NCBI RefSeq assembly: GCF_016025525.2
Contig: NZ_JACSGR010000009.1
Coordinates: 1-52,790 of the forward strand
Source of the DNA: Eikenella glucosivorans
GTDB taxonomy: Bacteria; Pseudomonadota; Gammaproteobacteria; Burkholderiales; Neisseriaceae
Length of the DNA stretch: 52,790 nucleotides
Direction of reading: 5' to 3'
Every line of letters begins with the position of its first letter. Position 1 is the stretch's first letter. Below are positions 38,239 through 46,476 of this stretch, piece after piece. A program made the position numbers and the translations under genes. A model generated the notes under the pieces. It searched no databases, had not been told where the DNA came from, and was given only the letters and a program-made list of their open reading frames with translations.

Positions 38239-38859
38239 ATGTTTACAGGAATCGTGCAAGGCCTGGGCGAAGTGCTGGCGGTGGAGCAGCGCGCGCCCGA
38301 TTTCCGCAGTCACACCGTGCGCCTGCCCGAAGGTGCGGCAGCCGACTTGCAGGTGGGTGCATCGGTGGCGCACAACGGCTGCTGCCTCACCATCACCCGC
38401 GTGCGCGAAAACGGTGCGGCCGATTTCGACCTGATGGGCGAAACCTTGGCCAAAACCAACCTCGGCGCGCTGCGGCCGGGAGACCGGGTAAACATCGAGC
38501 GCGCCGCCCGCTTCGGCGACGAAATCGGCGGCCACAGCATGAGCGGCCACATCAGCAGCACCGCCGAAATCAGCCGCATTGAAGCAAACGGGCTGAACCG
38601 CACCGTGTGGTTCCGGCTACCTGAAAACCTGAAAGGCTATGTGTTCCCAAAAGGATTCATCGGCTTGGATGGTTGCAGCCTCACCGTCGGCACGGTAACG
38701 GAAGATGAATTTAACGTGCACCTGATTCCCGAAACCCTGAACCGCACGCTGTTTGGCCGCCGCCAGGCCGGCGAGCGCGTGAACGTGGAAATCGACCCGC
38801 AAACACAGGTAATCGTGGATACCGTGGCGCGGATTCTGGCCCAGCGGCAAGGGGAATGA
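38239..38859 (+). CDS. ribE: Riboflavin synthase, alpha subunit
   Basis: The 206-residue enzyme dismutates two 6,7-dimethyl-8-ribityllumazine molecules to riboflavin. It has two similar barrels: MFTGIVQGLGEVLAVE with NGCCLTITRV in the first, and GHSMSGHISSTAEI with GLDGCSLTVGTV in the second. The ATG follows AAGGAGA. A one-mismatch uptake sequence (38614-38625) encodes RLPENL between the halves. The stop overlaps the next gene by four bases, suggesting cotranscription. No other rib gene or FMN riboswitch is seen nearby. Confidence 0.96.
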   Translation: MFTGIVQGLGEVLAVEQRAPDFRSHTVRLPEGAAADLQVGASVAHNGCCLTITRVRENGAADFDLMGETLAKTNLGALRPGDRVNIERAARFGDEIGGHSMSGHISSTAEISRIEANGLNRTVWFRLPENLKGYVFPKGFIGLDGCSLTVGTVTEDEFNVHLIPETLNRTLFGRRQAGERVNVEIDPQTQVIVDTVARILAQRQGE

Positions 38860-39461
38860 TGGAGCTGCCGACGCAAGTGCCGCGCCGGGGCGGCAGGCTG
38901 AGCCGCCGCGTGGCGGCTGTTTTGCTGCGGTTCTTGGGCTGGCGCGTGGCCGGCAGCGTGCCGGATGTGGCCAAATGCGTGGTCGTTGCCGCGCCGCACA
39001 CGTCTAATTTCGACGGGCTGTATGTGTTGCCCGCCATGCTGGCTGTGGATTTGAAAATCAGCATCTTCGGCAAGCAAAGCCTGTTTGCCGTACCCGGCCT
39101 GGCGGCGTTTTTGCGCTGGGCGGGCGTGATGCCGCTGGATAGGGCGCACGCCGGCGGCGTGGTGGACGAAGCCGTGGCCAGCTTCCGCCACAGCAATCGC
39201 CTGTTTCTCGGCATTTCGCCGGAAGGCACGCGCCACGCCGCGCTGAAATGGAAAAGCGGCTATTGGCGGATTGCGCGCGGCGCGGGCGTGCCCGTATTGC
39301 CGGTGGCGATTGATTATGCGCGGCGCGAAGTGCGCTTCCTGCCGCTGTTTGCCCCCACTGCCGATATGGCCGCCGACCACGCCGCCTTGGCCGCGCTGTT
39401 CCGCGGCATCCGGCCGCGCCATCCGCAGCGCCTATCCTTGCCGCTGCGCGAAAACGGATAG
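38856..39461 (+). CDS. 1-acyl-glycerol-3-phosphate acyltransferase-like protein
   Basis: The 201-residue protein has the PlsC-type acyltransferase motif in the form APHTSNFDGLY (HTSNFD, near residue 47) and the second motif FLGISPEGTR near residue 120. These define the lysophospholipid acyltransferase fold, but the short length and the H-T-S-N-F-D form match the subgroup of unknown acceptor rather than PlsC itself. It overlaps ribE by ATGA, with GGGGA ahead of the ATG. Confidence 0.85.
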   Translation: MMELPTQVPRRGGRLSRRVAAVLLRFLGWRVAGSVPDVAKCVVVAAPHTSNFDGLYVLPAMLAVDLKISIFGKQSLFAVPGLAAFLRWAGVMPLDRAHAGGVVDEAVASFRHSNRLFLGISPEGTRHAALKWKSGYWRIARGAGVPVLPVAIDYARREVRFLPLFAPTADMAADHAALAALFRGIRPRHPQRLSLPLRENG

Positions 39462-39650
39462 CAAACCCCGCGCGAAACCAAGCACAGGACATTGGGTGCG
39501 GGCAGGGAAGGCTACCTGAAAACGTCTGCTCCAACGCAGTTAAATGTGCAGTTAAACGCAGCGCAGCGAAAATTGGCAAGCCGCCAAACTGCCCTGCATA
39601 AACCAGCGCGTCATGCGTGCCCAGTTTTACAAAAAAGCAAATAAAAGCTG

Positions 39651-40463
39651 ATGGATACAACAAACATTCCTGCCCCTCCCGACTACCTGCGCCACATCCG
39701 CGTGGTGCTCGCGCGCACCAGCCACCCCGGCAACATCGGCGCCGCCGCCCGCGCCATGAAAACCATGGGCTTGAGCCGCCTCACCCTGGTGGCGCCCAAT
39801 CTGATGGCCACGCCGATGACGCCCGAGCCGCCCGCCTTCGATGCCGGGCGCGCCGCCGAATTCCGGCTGCCGGAAGAAAGCTTCATCCTCGCTTCCGGCG
39901 CGCGCGACGTGCTGGAGCAGGCGGAAACCGTGGCCACGCTGGATGAGGCGCTGGCCGGCACCGTGCTCAGCTGCGCGCTCACCAGCCGCCGCCGCGAGCT
40001 CTCCGCCCCGCTCTTCACGCCGCGCGAGCTGGTGCCCGATTTGCTGCAGGCCGCGCGGCAGGGTTTTCAGGTAGCCCTCGTGTTCGGCAACGAAACCTTC
40101 GGCCTGAATATCGACGAAGTGCAGCGCTGCAACCGCCTGCTCACCATCAGCGGCAATCCCGCCTATTTCTCGCTCAACCTGGCGCAGGCCGTGCAGGTGG
40201 TGTGCTACGAGATTTTCAGCCAAACCGGCGTGGGCGTGAACCGGCTGGCACACGAGCACACCCCCGCCACCCACGAGCAGATCCACGGCATGGTGGACCA
40301 CCTGGAGCAAATCATCGAGCAAACCGGCTTTGCCCACCGCCGCAACCAAGAGCGCATGATGCGCCGCCTGCACAGCCTGTTCGACCGCGCTTCACCCAGC
40401 CGCGAAGACATCGATTTGCTGCGCGGGCTGTGGAACAGGATCGGGCAGCGCCTGAAGGGGTGA
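39651..40463 (+). CDS. trmJ: tRNA (cytidine/uridine-2'-O-)-methyltransferase TrmJ
   Basis: The 270-residue SPOUT enzyme methylates the 2'-OH of nucleotide 32 in several tRNAs. Motif 1 is in HIRVVLARTSHPGNIGAAAR, motif 2 in VALVFGNETFGLN and motif 3 in ISGNPAYFSLNLAQAVQVV. The C-terminal extension (about residues 165-270) is the usual TrmJ dimer/tRNA part. A one-mismatch uptake sequence (40066-40077) encodes GFQVAL directly in front of motif 2. The 189-bp gap before it holds an uptake sequence (39509-39520). Confidence 0.92.
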   Translation: MDTTNIPAPPDYLRHIRVVLARTSHPGNIGAAARAMKTMGLSRLTLVAPNLMATPMTPEPPAFDAGRAAEFRLPEESFILASGARDVLEQAETVATLDEALAGTVLSCALTSRRRELSAPLFTPRELVPDLLQAARQGFQVALVFGNETFGLNIDEVQRCNRLLTISGNPAYFSLNLAQAVQVVCYEIFSQTGVGVNRLAHEHTPATHEQIHGMVDHLEQIIEQTGFAHRRNQERMMRRLHSLFDRASPSREDIDLLRGLWNRIGQRLKG

Positions 40464-40493
40464 GCTTGCCTGAATGATGGATGGGGCAAAGAA

Positions 40494-40532
40494 AGGCTAC
40501 CTGAAAACCATGCTTCGGTTTTCAGGTAGCCC
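40494..40532. terminator. Bidirectional uptake-sequence terminator, trmJ/tex
   Basis: AGGCTACCTGAA (40494-40505) and TTCAGGTAGCCC (40521-40532) with AAACC/GGTTT extending the stem around a small loop. It lies between convergent genes. Confidence 0.8.
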
Positions 40533-40555
40533 TTTGTTGAGGTGAAGCGGTGGTT

Positions 40556-42871
40556 TTAACGCTTCAATTTCGCCAGCGCATCCGCCATCGCCGAATTGGC
40601 AGGCTGCTTTTCGCGCGGCGGTTTGCCGTTTTTCAGGCTGCCTGAACGGTTTGCGCCGCGTTCGTTTTTGCCGCGCGGAAACTCGCTCCGCTCGTTTTCA
40701 GGTAGCCTTCTGCTACGTTTTTCCGCGCCCGCTTCATCATCCAGCCGCATGGTCAGCGCAATCCGTTTTCTCGCGGCATCGACTTCCAATACTTTCACTT
40801 TTACCACGTCGCCCGCTTTGACCACTTCGCGCGGGTCTTGGACGAACTTGTTCGCCAGTGCGGAAATGTGCACCAAGCCGTCCTGATGGACGCCGATGTC
40901 CACGAAGGCGCCGAAGTTGGCGACGTTGGAAACGACGCCTTCCAAAATCATGCCGACCTGCAAGTCGCTGATTTCGTGGATGCCTTCGGCGAAGGAGGCC
41001 GTCTGAAACTCGCCGCGCGGGTCGCGGCCGGGTTTTTCCAGCTCGGACAGGATGTCCAAAATGGTGGGCAGACCGAAGCGTTCGTCGGTAAAGTCGGACG
41101 CTTTGATTTGCTTGACGCGCTCGCGGTTGCCGATGAGTTCGGCGGCGGTAATGCCTTGTTGCACCAGCATTTTGGCGACGACGGGATAGGCTTCGGGGTG
41201 AACGGCACTCGCGTCCAGCGGCTCTTTGCCGCCGTTAATCCGCAAGAATCCTGCCGCCTGCTCGAAGGTTTTTTCGCCCAAACGCGGCACTTTCAGCAAT
41301 TTTTTGCGGCTGTCGAACGCGCCGTTTTCGTCGCGGTAGGCAACGATGTTTTGGGCAAGGGTTTGATTCAAACCGGAAATTCGCGCCAAGAGCGGGGCGG
41401 AGGCGGTGTTTACATCGACGCCGACGGCGTTCACGCAGTCTTCGACCACTGCGTCCAGCGATTTGGCAAGCTGCGATTGGTTCACGTCGTGCTGATACTG
41501 CCCCACGCCGATGGATTTGGGGTCGATTTTGACCAGTTCCGCCAGCGGGTCTTGCAATCGGCGGGCGATGGACACTGCGCCGCGCAGGGAAACGTCCAAA
41601 TCGGGGAACTCGCGCGCCGCCAGTTCGGACGCGGAATAGATGGACGCGCCCGCTTCGGACACGACGATTTTGTGCAGCCCCATTTCAGGTAGCCCTTTCA
41701 CCAGTTCGCCCGCGATTTTGTCGGTTTCGCGGCTGGCGGTGCCGTTGCCGATGGCGATGAGCTTCACGCCGTGCTGTTTAATCAGGCGCGACAGCGTTGC
41801 CAACATATTGTTTTCTTGGTGCAAATAGACGATGACGGTATCCAAGAGCTTGCCCGTATCATCGACCACAGCGCATTTCACGCCGTTGCGGTAGCCGGGG
41901 TCGAGGCCCAGTGTGGTCAGCCGTCCGGCGGGCGCGGCGAGCAGCAGGTCTTTGAGATTGCGGGCGAACACGGTAATCGCGTCGGTATCGGCGGCTTCTT
42001 TCAGACGACCTAGGGCTTCGAGTTCCAGCGACAAAAAGATTTTCGCGCGCCAAGTCAGGCGCACGGTGTCGCGCAGCCATTTGTGGTCGTCTGAAACTTT
42101 GAAGCGGCGGGCAATGATTTGCTCGTATTCGCTTTGCTGCGTAATCGGTGTGTCGTCCGGCTGATATTTGAGTGCGATGTTCAACACGCCTTCGTTGCGG
42201 CCGCGCAAAACCGCCAGCGCGCGGTGGCTGGGCATGGTGCGCACGGGTTCGCGGTGGTCGAAATAATCGCTGAATTTTTCGCCTTCGTTTTCTTTGCCTT
42301 CAACGACTTGCGCGTGGATTTCGGCTTCGTTCCACAATTTTTCGCGCAGCGTGCCGATGAGTTCCGCGTCTTCGGCAAACTGCTCCATCAGAATCGCGCG
42401 TGCGCCGTCCAATGCGGCTTTGGCATCGGGGATGTTTTCGTTGAGATAATCCTGCGCGGCGGCTTCCACGTCCTGCGGCTGCGTTTCCAACAACAAATCC
42501 GCCAGCGGCTGCAAACCGTGTTCACGCGCGATTTGCGCTTTGGTGCGGCGTTTGGGTTTGTAGGGCAGATACAGGTCTTCCAGCGCGGTTTTGTTGTCGG
42601 CGGCTTCGATTTGTGCCTTAAGGTCGTCTGAAAGTTTGCCTTGTTCTTCAATGCTTTTTAAAACAACGGCTTTGCGCTCTTCCAATTCGCGCAGGTATTG
42701 CAGCCGCTCGGCAAGCTGTCGCAACTGCGTGTCATCCAGCCCGCCCGTGGCTTCCTTGCGGTAGCGGGCGATAAACGGCACGGTCGCGCCGTCGTCCAAA
42801 AGCTCGATGGCGGCGGTGATTTGTACGGCGGTAGCGGAGAGTTCTTGAGAGAGGATTTGGGTGATGTTCAT
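40556..42871 (-). CDS. tex: Tex-family S1 RNA-binding transcription accessory protein
   Basis: The 771-residue cytoplasmic protein has the Tex layout: N-terminal helical region with IPFIARYRKEATGGLDDTQL-like VPFIARYRKEATGGL, the YqgF-type RNase H fold (LGLDPGYRNGVKCAVVDDTG near residue 330), helix-hairpin-helix repeats (ASAPLLARISGLNQTLAQN) and a C-terminal S1 domain (GMILEGVVSNVANFGAFVDI near residue 655). The tail is Arg/Lys/Asn-rich. Unlike all neighbours it contains Neisseria-type uptake sequences: AGGCCGTCTGAA at 40996-41007 and AGGTCGTCTGAA at 42000-42011 (reverse) and 42621-42632. Confidence 0.95.
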   Translation of the reverse strand: MNITQILSQELSATAVQITAAIELLDDGATVPFIARYRKEATGGLDDTQLRQLAERLQYLRELEERKAVVLKSIEEQGKLSDDLKAQIEAADNKTALEDLYLPYKPKRRTKAQIAREHGLQPLADLLLETQPQDVEAAAQDYLNENIPDAKAALDGARAILMEQFAEDAELIGTLREKLWNEAEIHAQVVEGKENEGEKFSDYFDHREPVRTMPSHRALAVLRGRNEGVLNIALKYQPDDTPITQQSEYEQIIARRFKVSDDHKWLRDTVRLTWRAKIFLSLELEALGRLKEAADTDAITVFARNLKDLLLAAPAGRLTTLGLDPGYRNGVKCAVVDDTGKLLDTVIVYLHQENNMLATLSRLIKQHGVKLIAIGNGTASRETDKIAGELVKGLPEMGLHKIVVSEAGASIYSASELAAREFPDLDVSLRGAVSIARRLQDPLAELVKIDPKSIGVGQYQHDVNQSQLAKSLDAVVEDCVNAVGVDVNTASAPLLARISGLNQTLAQNIVAYRDENGAFDSRKKLLKVPRLGEKTFEQAAGFLRINGGKEPLDASAVHPEAYPVVAKMLVQQGITAAELIGNRERVKQIKASDFTDERFGLPTILDILSELEKPGRDPRGEFQTASFAEGIHEISDLQVGMILEGVVSNVANFGAFVDIGVHQDGLVHISALANKFVQDPREVVKAGDVVKVKVLEVDAARKRIALTMRLDDEAGAEKRSRRLPENERSEFPRGKNERGANRSGSLKNGKPPREKQPANSAMADALAKLKR

Positions 42872-42909
42872 GGGTGTGCTTTCTAAAAATATCAGGCTGT
42901 TTCGGTAAA

Positions 42910-42997
42910 AGGCTACCTGAAAAAACGCTGTCTTGGCGAAGCCAAGGCTGGGTTTTTGTGTTAGCTAAAGCGCAGTTTCTGCGAAGTTGAAAATATT
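42910..42997 (-). repeat. DUS-associated repeat upstream of tex
   Basis: An uptake sequence (42910-42921) is joined to an inverse copy of the repeat: CTTGGCGAAGCCAAGG hairpin, then TTAGCT and GCAGTTTCTGCGAAGTTGAA. On the minus strand this is module 1, the CAGCCTTGG...CCAAGACA linker and the uptake sequence, as in the copy at 32358. Confidence 0.7.
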
Positions 42998-43003
42998 GGC
43001 GGT

Positions 43004-43684
43004 TTACTCTTCATCGTCATAGGAAGTGTAGAGCCAGTTATCCCAGCCGAACAGTTCGAGTAGAGCATCGAAGCGTTCTTGCTCGGCGGTGCCGATAAAC
43101 ACGCCGCCGGCGTTTCCGTTTTTGGCGAAGCAGAGCAGGATGATTTCGTGGAAGCCGTCGGTGTAGAAGCGTTGGTTTTCTTGGCGCAGTTCGACGATTT
43201 CGGCGCGGTTTTGTTGGATAAACTGCATGGCTTGGGTGCTTACCGATTCTTCGTCCATGATATTGGCGCAGTAGGGCAGACCGCCCATAGCGGCGTTGGT
43301 GCAGGCCAGTTCCAGCAGCAGGGCGCGGGTATCGGGCAGGTGCGGCTGCCATTCGTAGCCGCCTGTTTCGCCCACGTAAAAGCCGATGTGGACGGGCGGG
43401 TTGTCCTGCGGCAAGTCGGCTTTAGCGATGCCGCACAGGAACACGCCTTGGTTTTCTTCTGCCAGCACCAGATAATCCTGGCCAAAATCCATTTCCGCCA
43501 AAGGCAGCAGTCGGTTGAACGACTGATTGACCGCGTTGCTGCCGCCCAAGGCGAGCAGATATTCGCGCAGCACGGCGGGAAAGCGGATGCCCAGGCGTTG
43601 CTCGGCGGCGTAGACTTCGGTTTCGGGCAGGCCGCAGGGGGGCTTGAACTGATAGAGGGTGGCGATGTGTTTGAGATAATCCAT
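43004..43684 (-). CDS. SMI1/KNR4 (SUKH)-family protein
   Basis: The 226-residue cytosolic protein shows the SUKH pattern: ETEVYAAEQRLGIRFPAVLR near residue 21, LREYLLALGGSNAV, later FLCGIAKADLPQDNPPVHIG and YVGETGGYEW. SUKH proteins often serve as immunity proteins to contact-dependent or polymorphic toxins, but no toxin gene lies nearby. It stands alone between the tex promoter region and darP. Confidence 0.78.
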   Translation of the reverse strand: MDYLKHIATLYQFKPPCGLPETEVYAAEQRLGIRFPAVLREYLLALGGSNAVNQSFNRLLPLAEMDFGQDYLVLAEENQGVFLCGIAKADLPQDNPPVHIGFYVGETGGYEWQPHLPDTRALLLELACTNAAMGGLPYCANIMDEESVSTQAMQFIQQNRAEIVELRQENQRFYTDGFHEIILLCFAKNGNAGGVFIGTAEQERFDALLELFGWDNWLYTSYDDEE

Positions 43685-43697
43685 AAATTTAGGTGTG

Positions 43698-43765
43698 AGG
43701 CTACCTGAAAAATCCGTTCGGAAGCAAAACGCGGATTATGCCACATATCGGTTTTCAGGTAGCCC
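43698..43765. repeat. Uptake-sequence pair between divergent SUKH and darP genes
   Basis: AGGCTACCTGAA (43698-43709) and TTCAGGTAGCCC (43754-43765) flank 44 bp. No gene ends here, so a terminator role is doubtful. Confidence 0.5.
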
Positions 43766-43823
43766 GAAAGCCGCCGCACGCAAACTTTGCTAAAATGCCG
43801 CCATCTTTTTTACGGAAACCGCC

Positions 43824-44393
43824 ATGCACAAGCAGCCAAGCAGCCAGCAGGAACAAGAACAAGAATGGGTGAGCAAAACCCGCCGCAAGCAGGAAATGCA
43901 CGATTTGCAGGACTTGGGCATGCAGCTCGCCCGCCTCTCCGCCGACACGCTGAAGAAAATCGAACTGCCCGAAGAATTGCGCGAAGCCATTGCCATGTAT
44001 AGGAAAATCCACAGCAACGGCGCGCTCAAGCGGCAAACCCAATACATCGGCCGCCTCATGCGCGACCTCGATCCCGCCCCCATCCGCGAATTCCTCGACA
44101 AGCTGCAAGGCAGCCACGCCGCCTACAACGCCTTCTTGCAGCGCGTGGAGCAGATGCGCGAAACCCTGCTGGAACACGACGACGCGCTCACCGGTTTCCT
44201 GCGCGACTACCCCGCCGCCGAAGCCGGCCAGCTGCGCACCCTCATCCGCAACACGCGCAAAGAGCGCGAGCAGGCCAAACCGCCCAAACACTTCCGCGCT
44301 CTCTACCGCTACCTGAAAGAAATAATGGAGGCGGATCATCCCGCCGCAGAACTGCCTGCCGCAGAAGGGGAAGAAGAGCAGGGCGGGGAATAA
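43824..44393 (+). CDS. darP: Ribosome biogenesis factor DarP (YjgA)
   Basis: The 189-residue protein has the DUF615 blocks WVSKTRRKQEMHDLQDLGMQ near residue 14, IHSNGALKRQTQYIGRLMRD near residue 54 and the C-terminal LRTLIRNTRKEREQAKPPKH near residue 136. In E. coli it acts in late 50S assembly. The first 14 residues are Gln/Glu-rich and the tail is acidic. It is monocistronic, ended by an uptake-sequence pair. Confidence 0.93.
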   Translation: MHKQPSSQQEQEQEWVSKTRRKQEMHDLQDLGMQLARLSADTLKKIELPEELREAIAMYRKIHSNGALKRQTQYIGRLMRDLDPAPIREFLDKLQGSHAAYNAFLQRVEQMRETLLEHDDALTGFLRDYPAAEAGQLRTLIRNTRKEREQAKPPKHFRALYRYLKEIMEADHPAAELPAAEGEEEQGGE

Positions 44394-44442
44394 GTAGGAG
44401 CTGCCGAAGCGGTTCGTGCCCCTGCTTGCAGATGATTGATAA

Positions 44443-44505
44443 AGGCTACCTGAAAAACGGTTTTCCGGTTTTAACTTGGTTGAAACCGGCGTTTTCAGGT
44501 AGCCT
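44443..44505 (+). terminator. Uptake-sequence pair with repeat module between darP and ampG
   Basis: AGGCTACCTGAA (44443-44454) and TTCAGGTAGCCT (44494-44505). The loop contains CCGGTTTTAACTTGGTTGAAACCGG, a diverged copy of repeat module 2 with its own hairpin, so the whole forms a two-part stem. A TATAAT box follows at 44537-44542. Confidence 0.65.
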
Positions 44506-44581
44506 TTGCCCAATCTTGCCACCGAAGCAAACGCGCTATAATGCCGCGTTTTCCCGTTTTGCCCGCGTGCGGAATATTGCC

Positions 44582-46147
44582 ATGACGTCATCCAGCCAAC
44601 ACCCAGCCGATTCCCCAGCCACAGCCGACAGCCAAACGCCCAAACGGCGCGCCTGGGCGGGCTATGCCGACCGCCGTGCAGCGGCCATGCTGCTGCTGGG
44701 CTTTGCGGCGGGGATTCCGATTTTGCTGATTTTTTCCAGCCTTTCCCTGTGGCTCACCGAAGCGGGGGTGGACCGTGCCACGGTTACCATGTTCAGCTGG
44801 GCGGCGCTGGGCTATTCCTTCAAATTCATCTGGGCGCCGTTGGTGGACGCGCTGCCGCTGCCGTGGCTCACGCGCCGTTTGGGGCAGCGCCGCGGCTGGC
44901 TGCTACTCTCACAGGGGCTGATTGTTGCGGCGATTTTGGCGATGGCTGCGCTCGATCCGGCACAGGCGGCGGCCCTGCCTTGGATGGCGGCTGCGGCGGT
45001 GCTGCTCGGCTTTTCTTCGGCCACACAGGACGTGGTGATCGATGCCTACCGCATCGAAATCGCGCCGGGCGATGCGGGCATGCAGTCGGTGATGTCGGCC
45101 ACTTACACGGCGGGCTACCGTGTGGGCATGATTGTGGCGGGTGCAGGCGCGCTGTGGCTGGCCAGCGGTTTCGGCTCGGAGAAGGGGCATTATCTGTATG
45201 CGGCCTGGCGCAACACTTATTGGCTGATGGCGGCCACCATGGGTGCGGGTGTGCTCACCACGCTGTGGGTGCGCGAGCCGGCGGTGCGGCGCGAGCGGCC
45301 GGCGGGCGCGGCGTTGGGCGACAATGCGCGGCTGGTGGGCTTGTTTGCCTGCGCGGTGCTGGCTTTTGTGCTGGTGTTCCGCCTGGCGGGCGGGTGGCTA
45401 CCTGAAAATTCGGGGCCGCTGGCCTCGCTGCTGCTGGAGGGCTTGCGGCTTTCTGCGGCGCTGGCGGCGGCGGCTTTGGCGGCGCGGCTGCTGGTGGCGT
45501 TGCGGCTGGTGCGCGGCGAGGCGGTGCGCCAAACTTGGGTGTCGCCGCTGGCGGATTTTTTCCGGCGCTACGGGCGGCATGCGGCCTTGCTGTTGGCTTT
45601 GATCGGGCTGTATCGGATTTCGGATATCGTGGCCGGGGTGATTGCCAATGTGTTTTATGCCGATATGGGCTTTAGCAAGGATGAGATTGCGGGCGCGGTG
45701 AAAACGTTTGGCGTGCTGATGTCGATTGCGGGCGGCTTTTTCGGCGGGGTGTTGGCGCAGCGTTTTGCTGTGATGCGCATGATGATGCTGGGCGCGGTGT
45801 TGGCTTCGGCCACCAATCTGCTGTTTATCCTGCTGTTTTGGCAGGGGCACAATCTGCCCTTCCTCTATCTGGCGGTGGCCTTCGACAATTTGGCGGGCGG
45901 GCTGGCCAGCGCGGTGTTTGTGGCCTTCCTCTCTTCGCTCACCAGCATCCGGTTTACCGCGGTGCAATACGCGCTGTTCAGCTCGCTGATGACGCTGCTG
46001 CCCAAAACGCTGGGCGGCTATTCGGGCAGCATCGTGAACCAAATCGGTTATGACGGCTTTTTCTTGTTCACCGCGCTGCTGGGCGTGCCGGTGCTCGGGC
46101 TGGTGTGGCTGGTGCGGCGCAAGCTGCCTGTGCAGGGCGGGGGATGA
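44582..46147 (+). CDS. ampG: AmpG-family muropeptide permease
   Basis: The 521-residue MFS protein imports anhydro-muropeptides for cell-wall recycling. The AmpG hallmark PILLIFSSLSLWLTEAGVDR (near residue 46) is followed by SWAALGYSFKFIWAPLVDAL and GFSSATQDVVIDAYRIE near residue 145; about 12-14 membrane helices are apparent, plus a central loop. The ATG at 44582 was taken over a longer frame because MTSSSQHPA begins a normal cytoplasmic leader. A one-mismatch uptake sequence (45395-45406) encodes WLPENS. It relates functionally to mtgA and dacB elsewhere in the window. Confidence 0.93.
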   Translation: MTSSSQHPADSPATADSQTPKRRAWAGYADRRAAAMLLLGFAAGIPILLIFSSLSLWLTEAGVDRATVTMFSWAALGYSFKFIWAPLVDALPLPWLTRRLGQRRGWLLLSQGLIVAAILAMAALDPAQAAALPWMAAAAVLLGFSSATQDVVIDAYRIEIAPGDAGMQSVMSATYTAGYRVGMIVAGAGALWLASGFGSEKGHYLYAAWRNTYWLMAATMGAGVLTTLWVREPAVRRERPAGAALGDNARLVGLFACAVLAFVLVFRLAGGWLPENSGPLASLLLEGLRLSAALAAAALAARLLVALRLVRGEAVRQTWVSPLADFFRRYGRHAALLLALIGLYRISDIVAGVIANVFYADMGFSKDEIAGAVKTFGVLMSIAGGFFGGVLAQRFAVMRMMMLGAVLASATNLLFILLFWQGHNLPFLYLAVAFDNLAGGLASAVFVAFLSSLTSIRFTAVQYALFSSLMTLLPKTLGGYSGSIVNQIGYDGFFLFTALLGVPVLGLVWLVRRKLPVQGGG

Positions 46148-46178
46148 GTTTGAGTTGCCCGGCAACCCGCTTTGCTTG

Positions 46179-46358
46179 TTTTAGCTTCGCAGAAACTCGC
46201 TGCGTTGGTTTTAACTTCGTTGAAGCTCACGTTTTCAGGTAGCCTCATCAGCAAAGAGGCTACCTGAAAAACAGTTATCTCATGGCCAATCATTCTTCAG
46301 GTAGCCTTTTATGCCGGAGGAAGGCTACCTGAAAACGTGAGCTTCAACGAAGTTAAAA
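46179..46358. repeat. Cluster of uptake sequences and DUS-associated repeats
   Basis: The 329-bp gap after ampG holds module 1 (46179-46198), module 2 (46209-46231), uptake sequences at 46234-46245, 46257-46268, 46296-46307 and 46322-46333, and an inverse module 2 (46336-46358). The two module-2/uptake units are near-exact inverted repeats about 80 bp apart, able to form a long cruciform or transcript hairpin. No gene is seen. Confidence 0.75.
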
Positions 46359-46476
46359 CCATCCCGCCAAAATATTCAATAAAAATAGCCTGCTGCATCC
46401 GCATTAAACACAGCGCCCGCCTTTTGGTGTAGACTGCGCGCCACTCAGCTATTTTCCCCTAGGAGAACATTGCACC

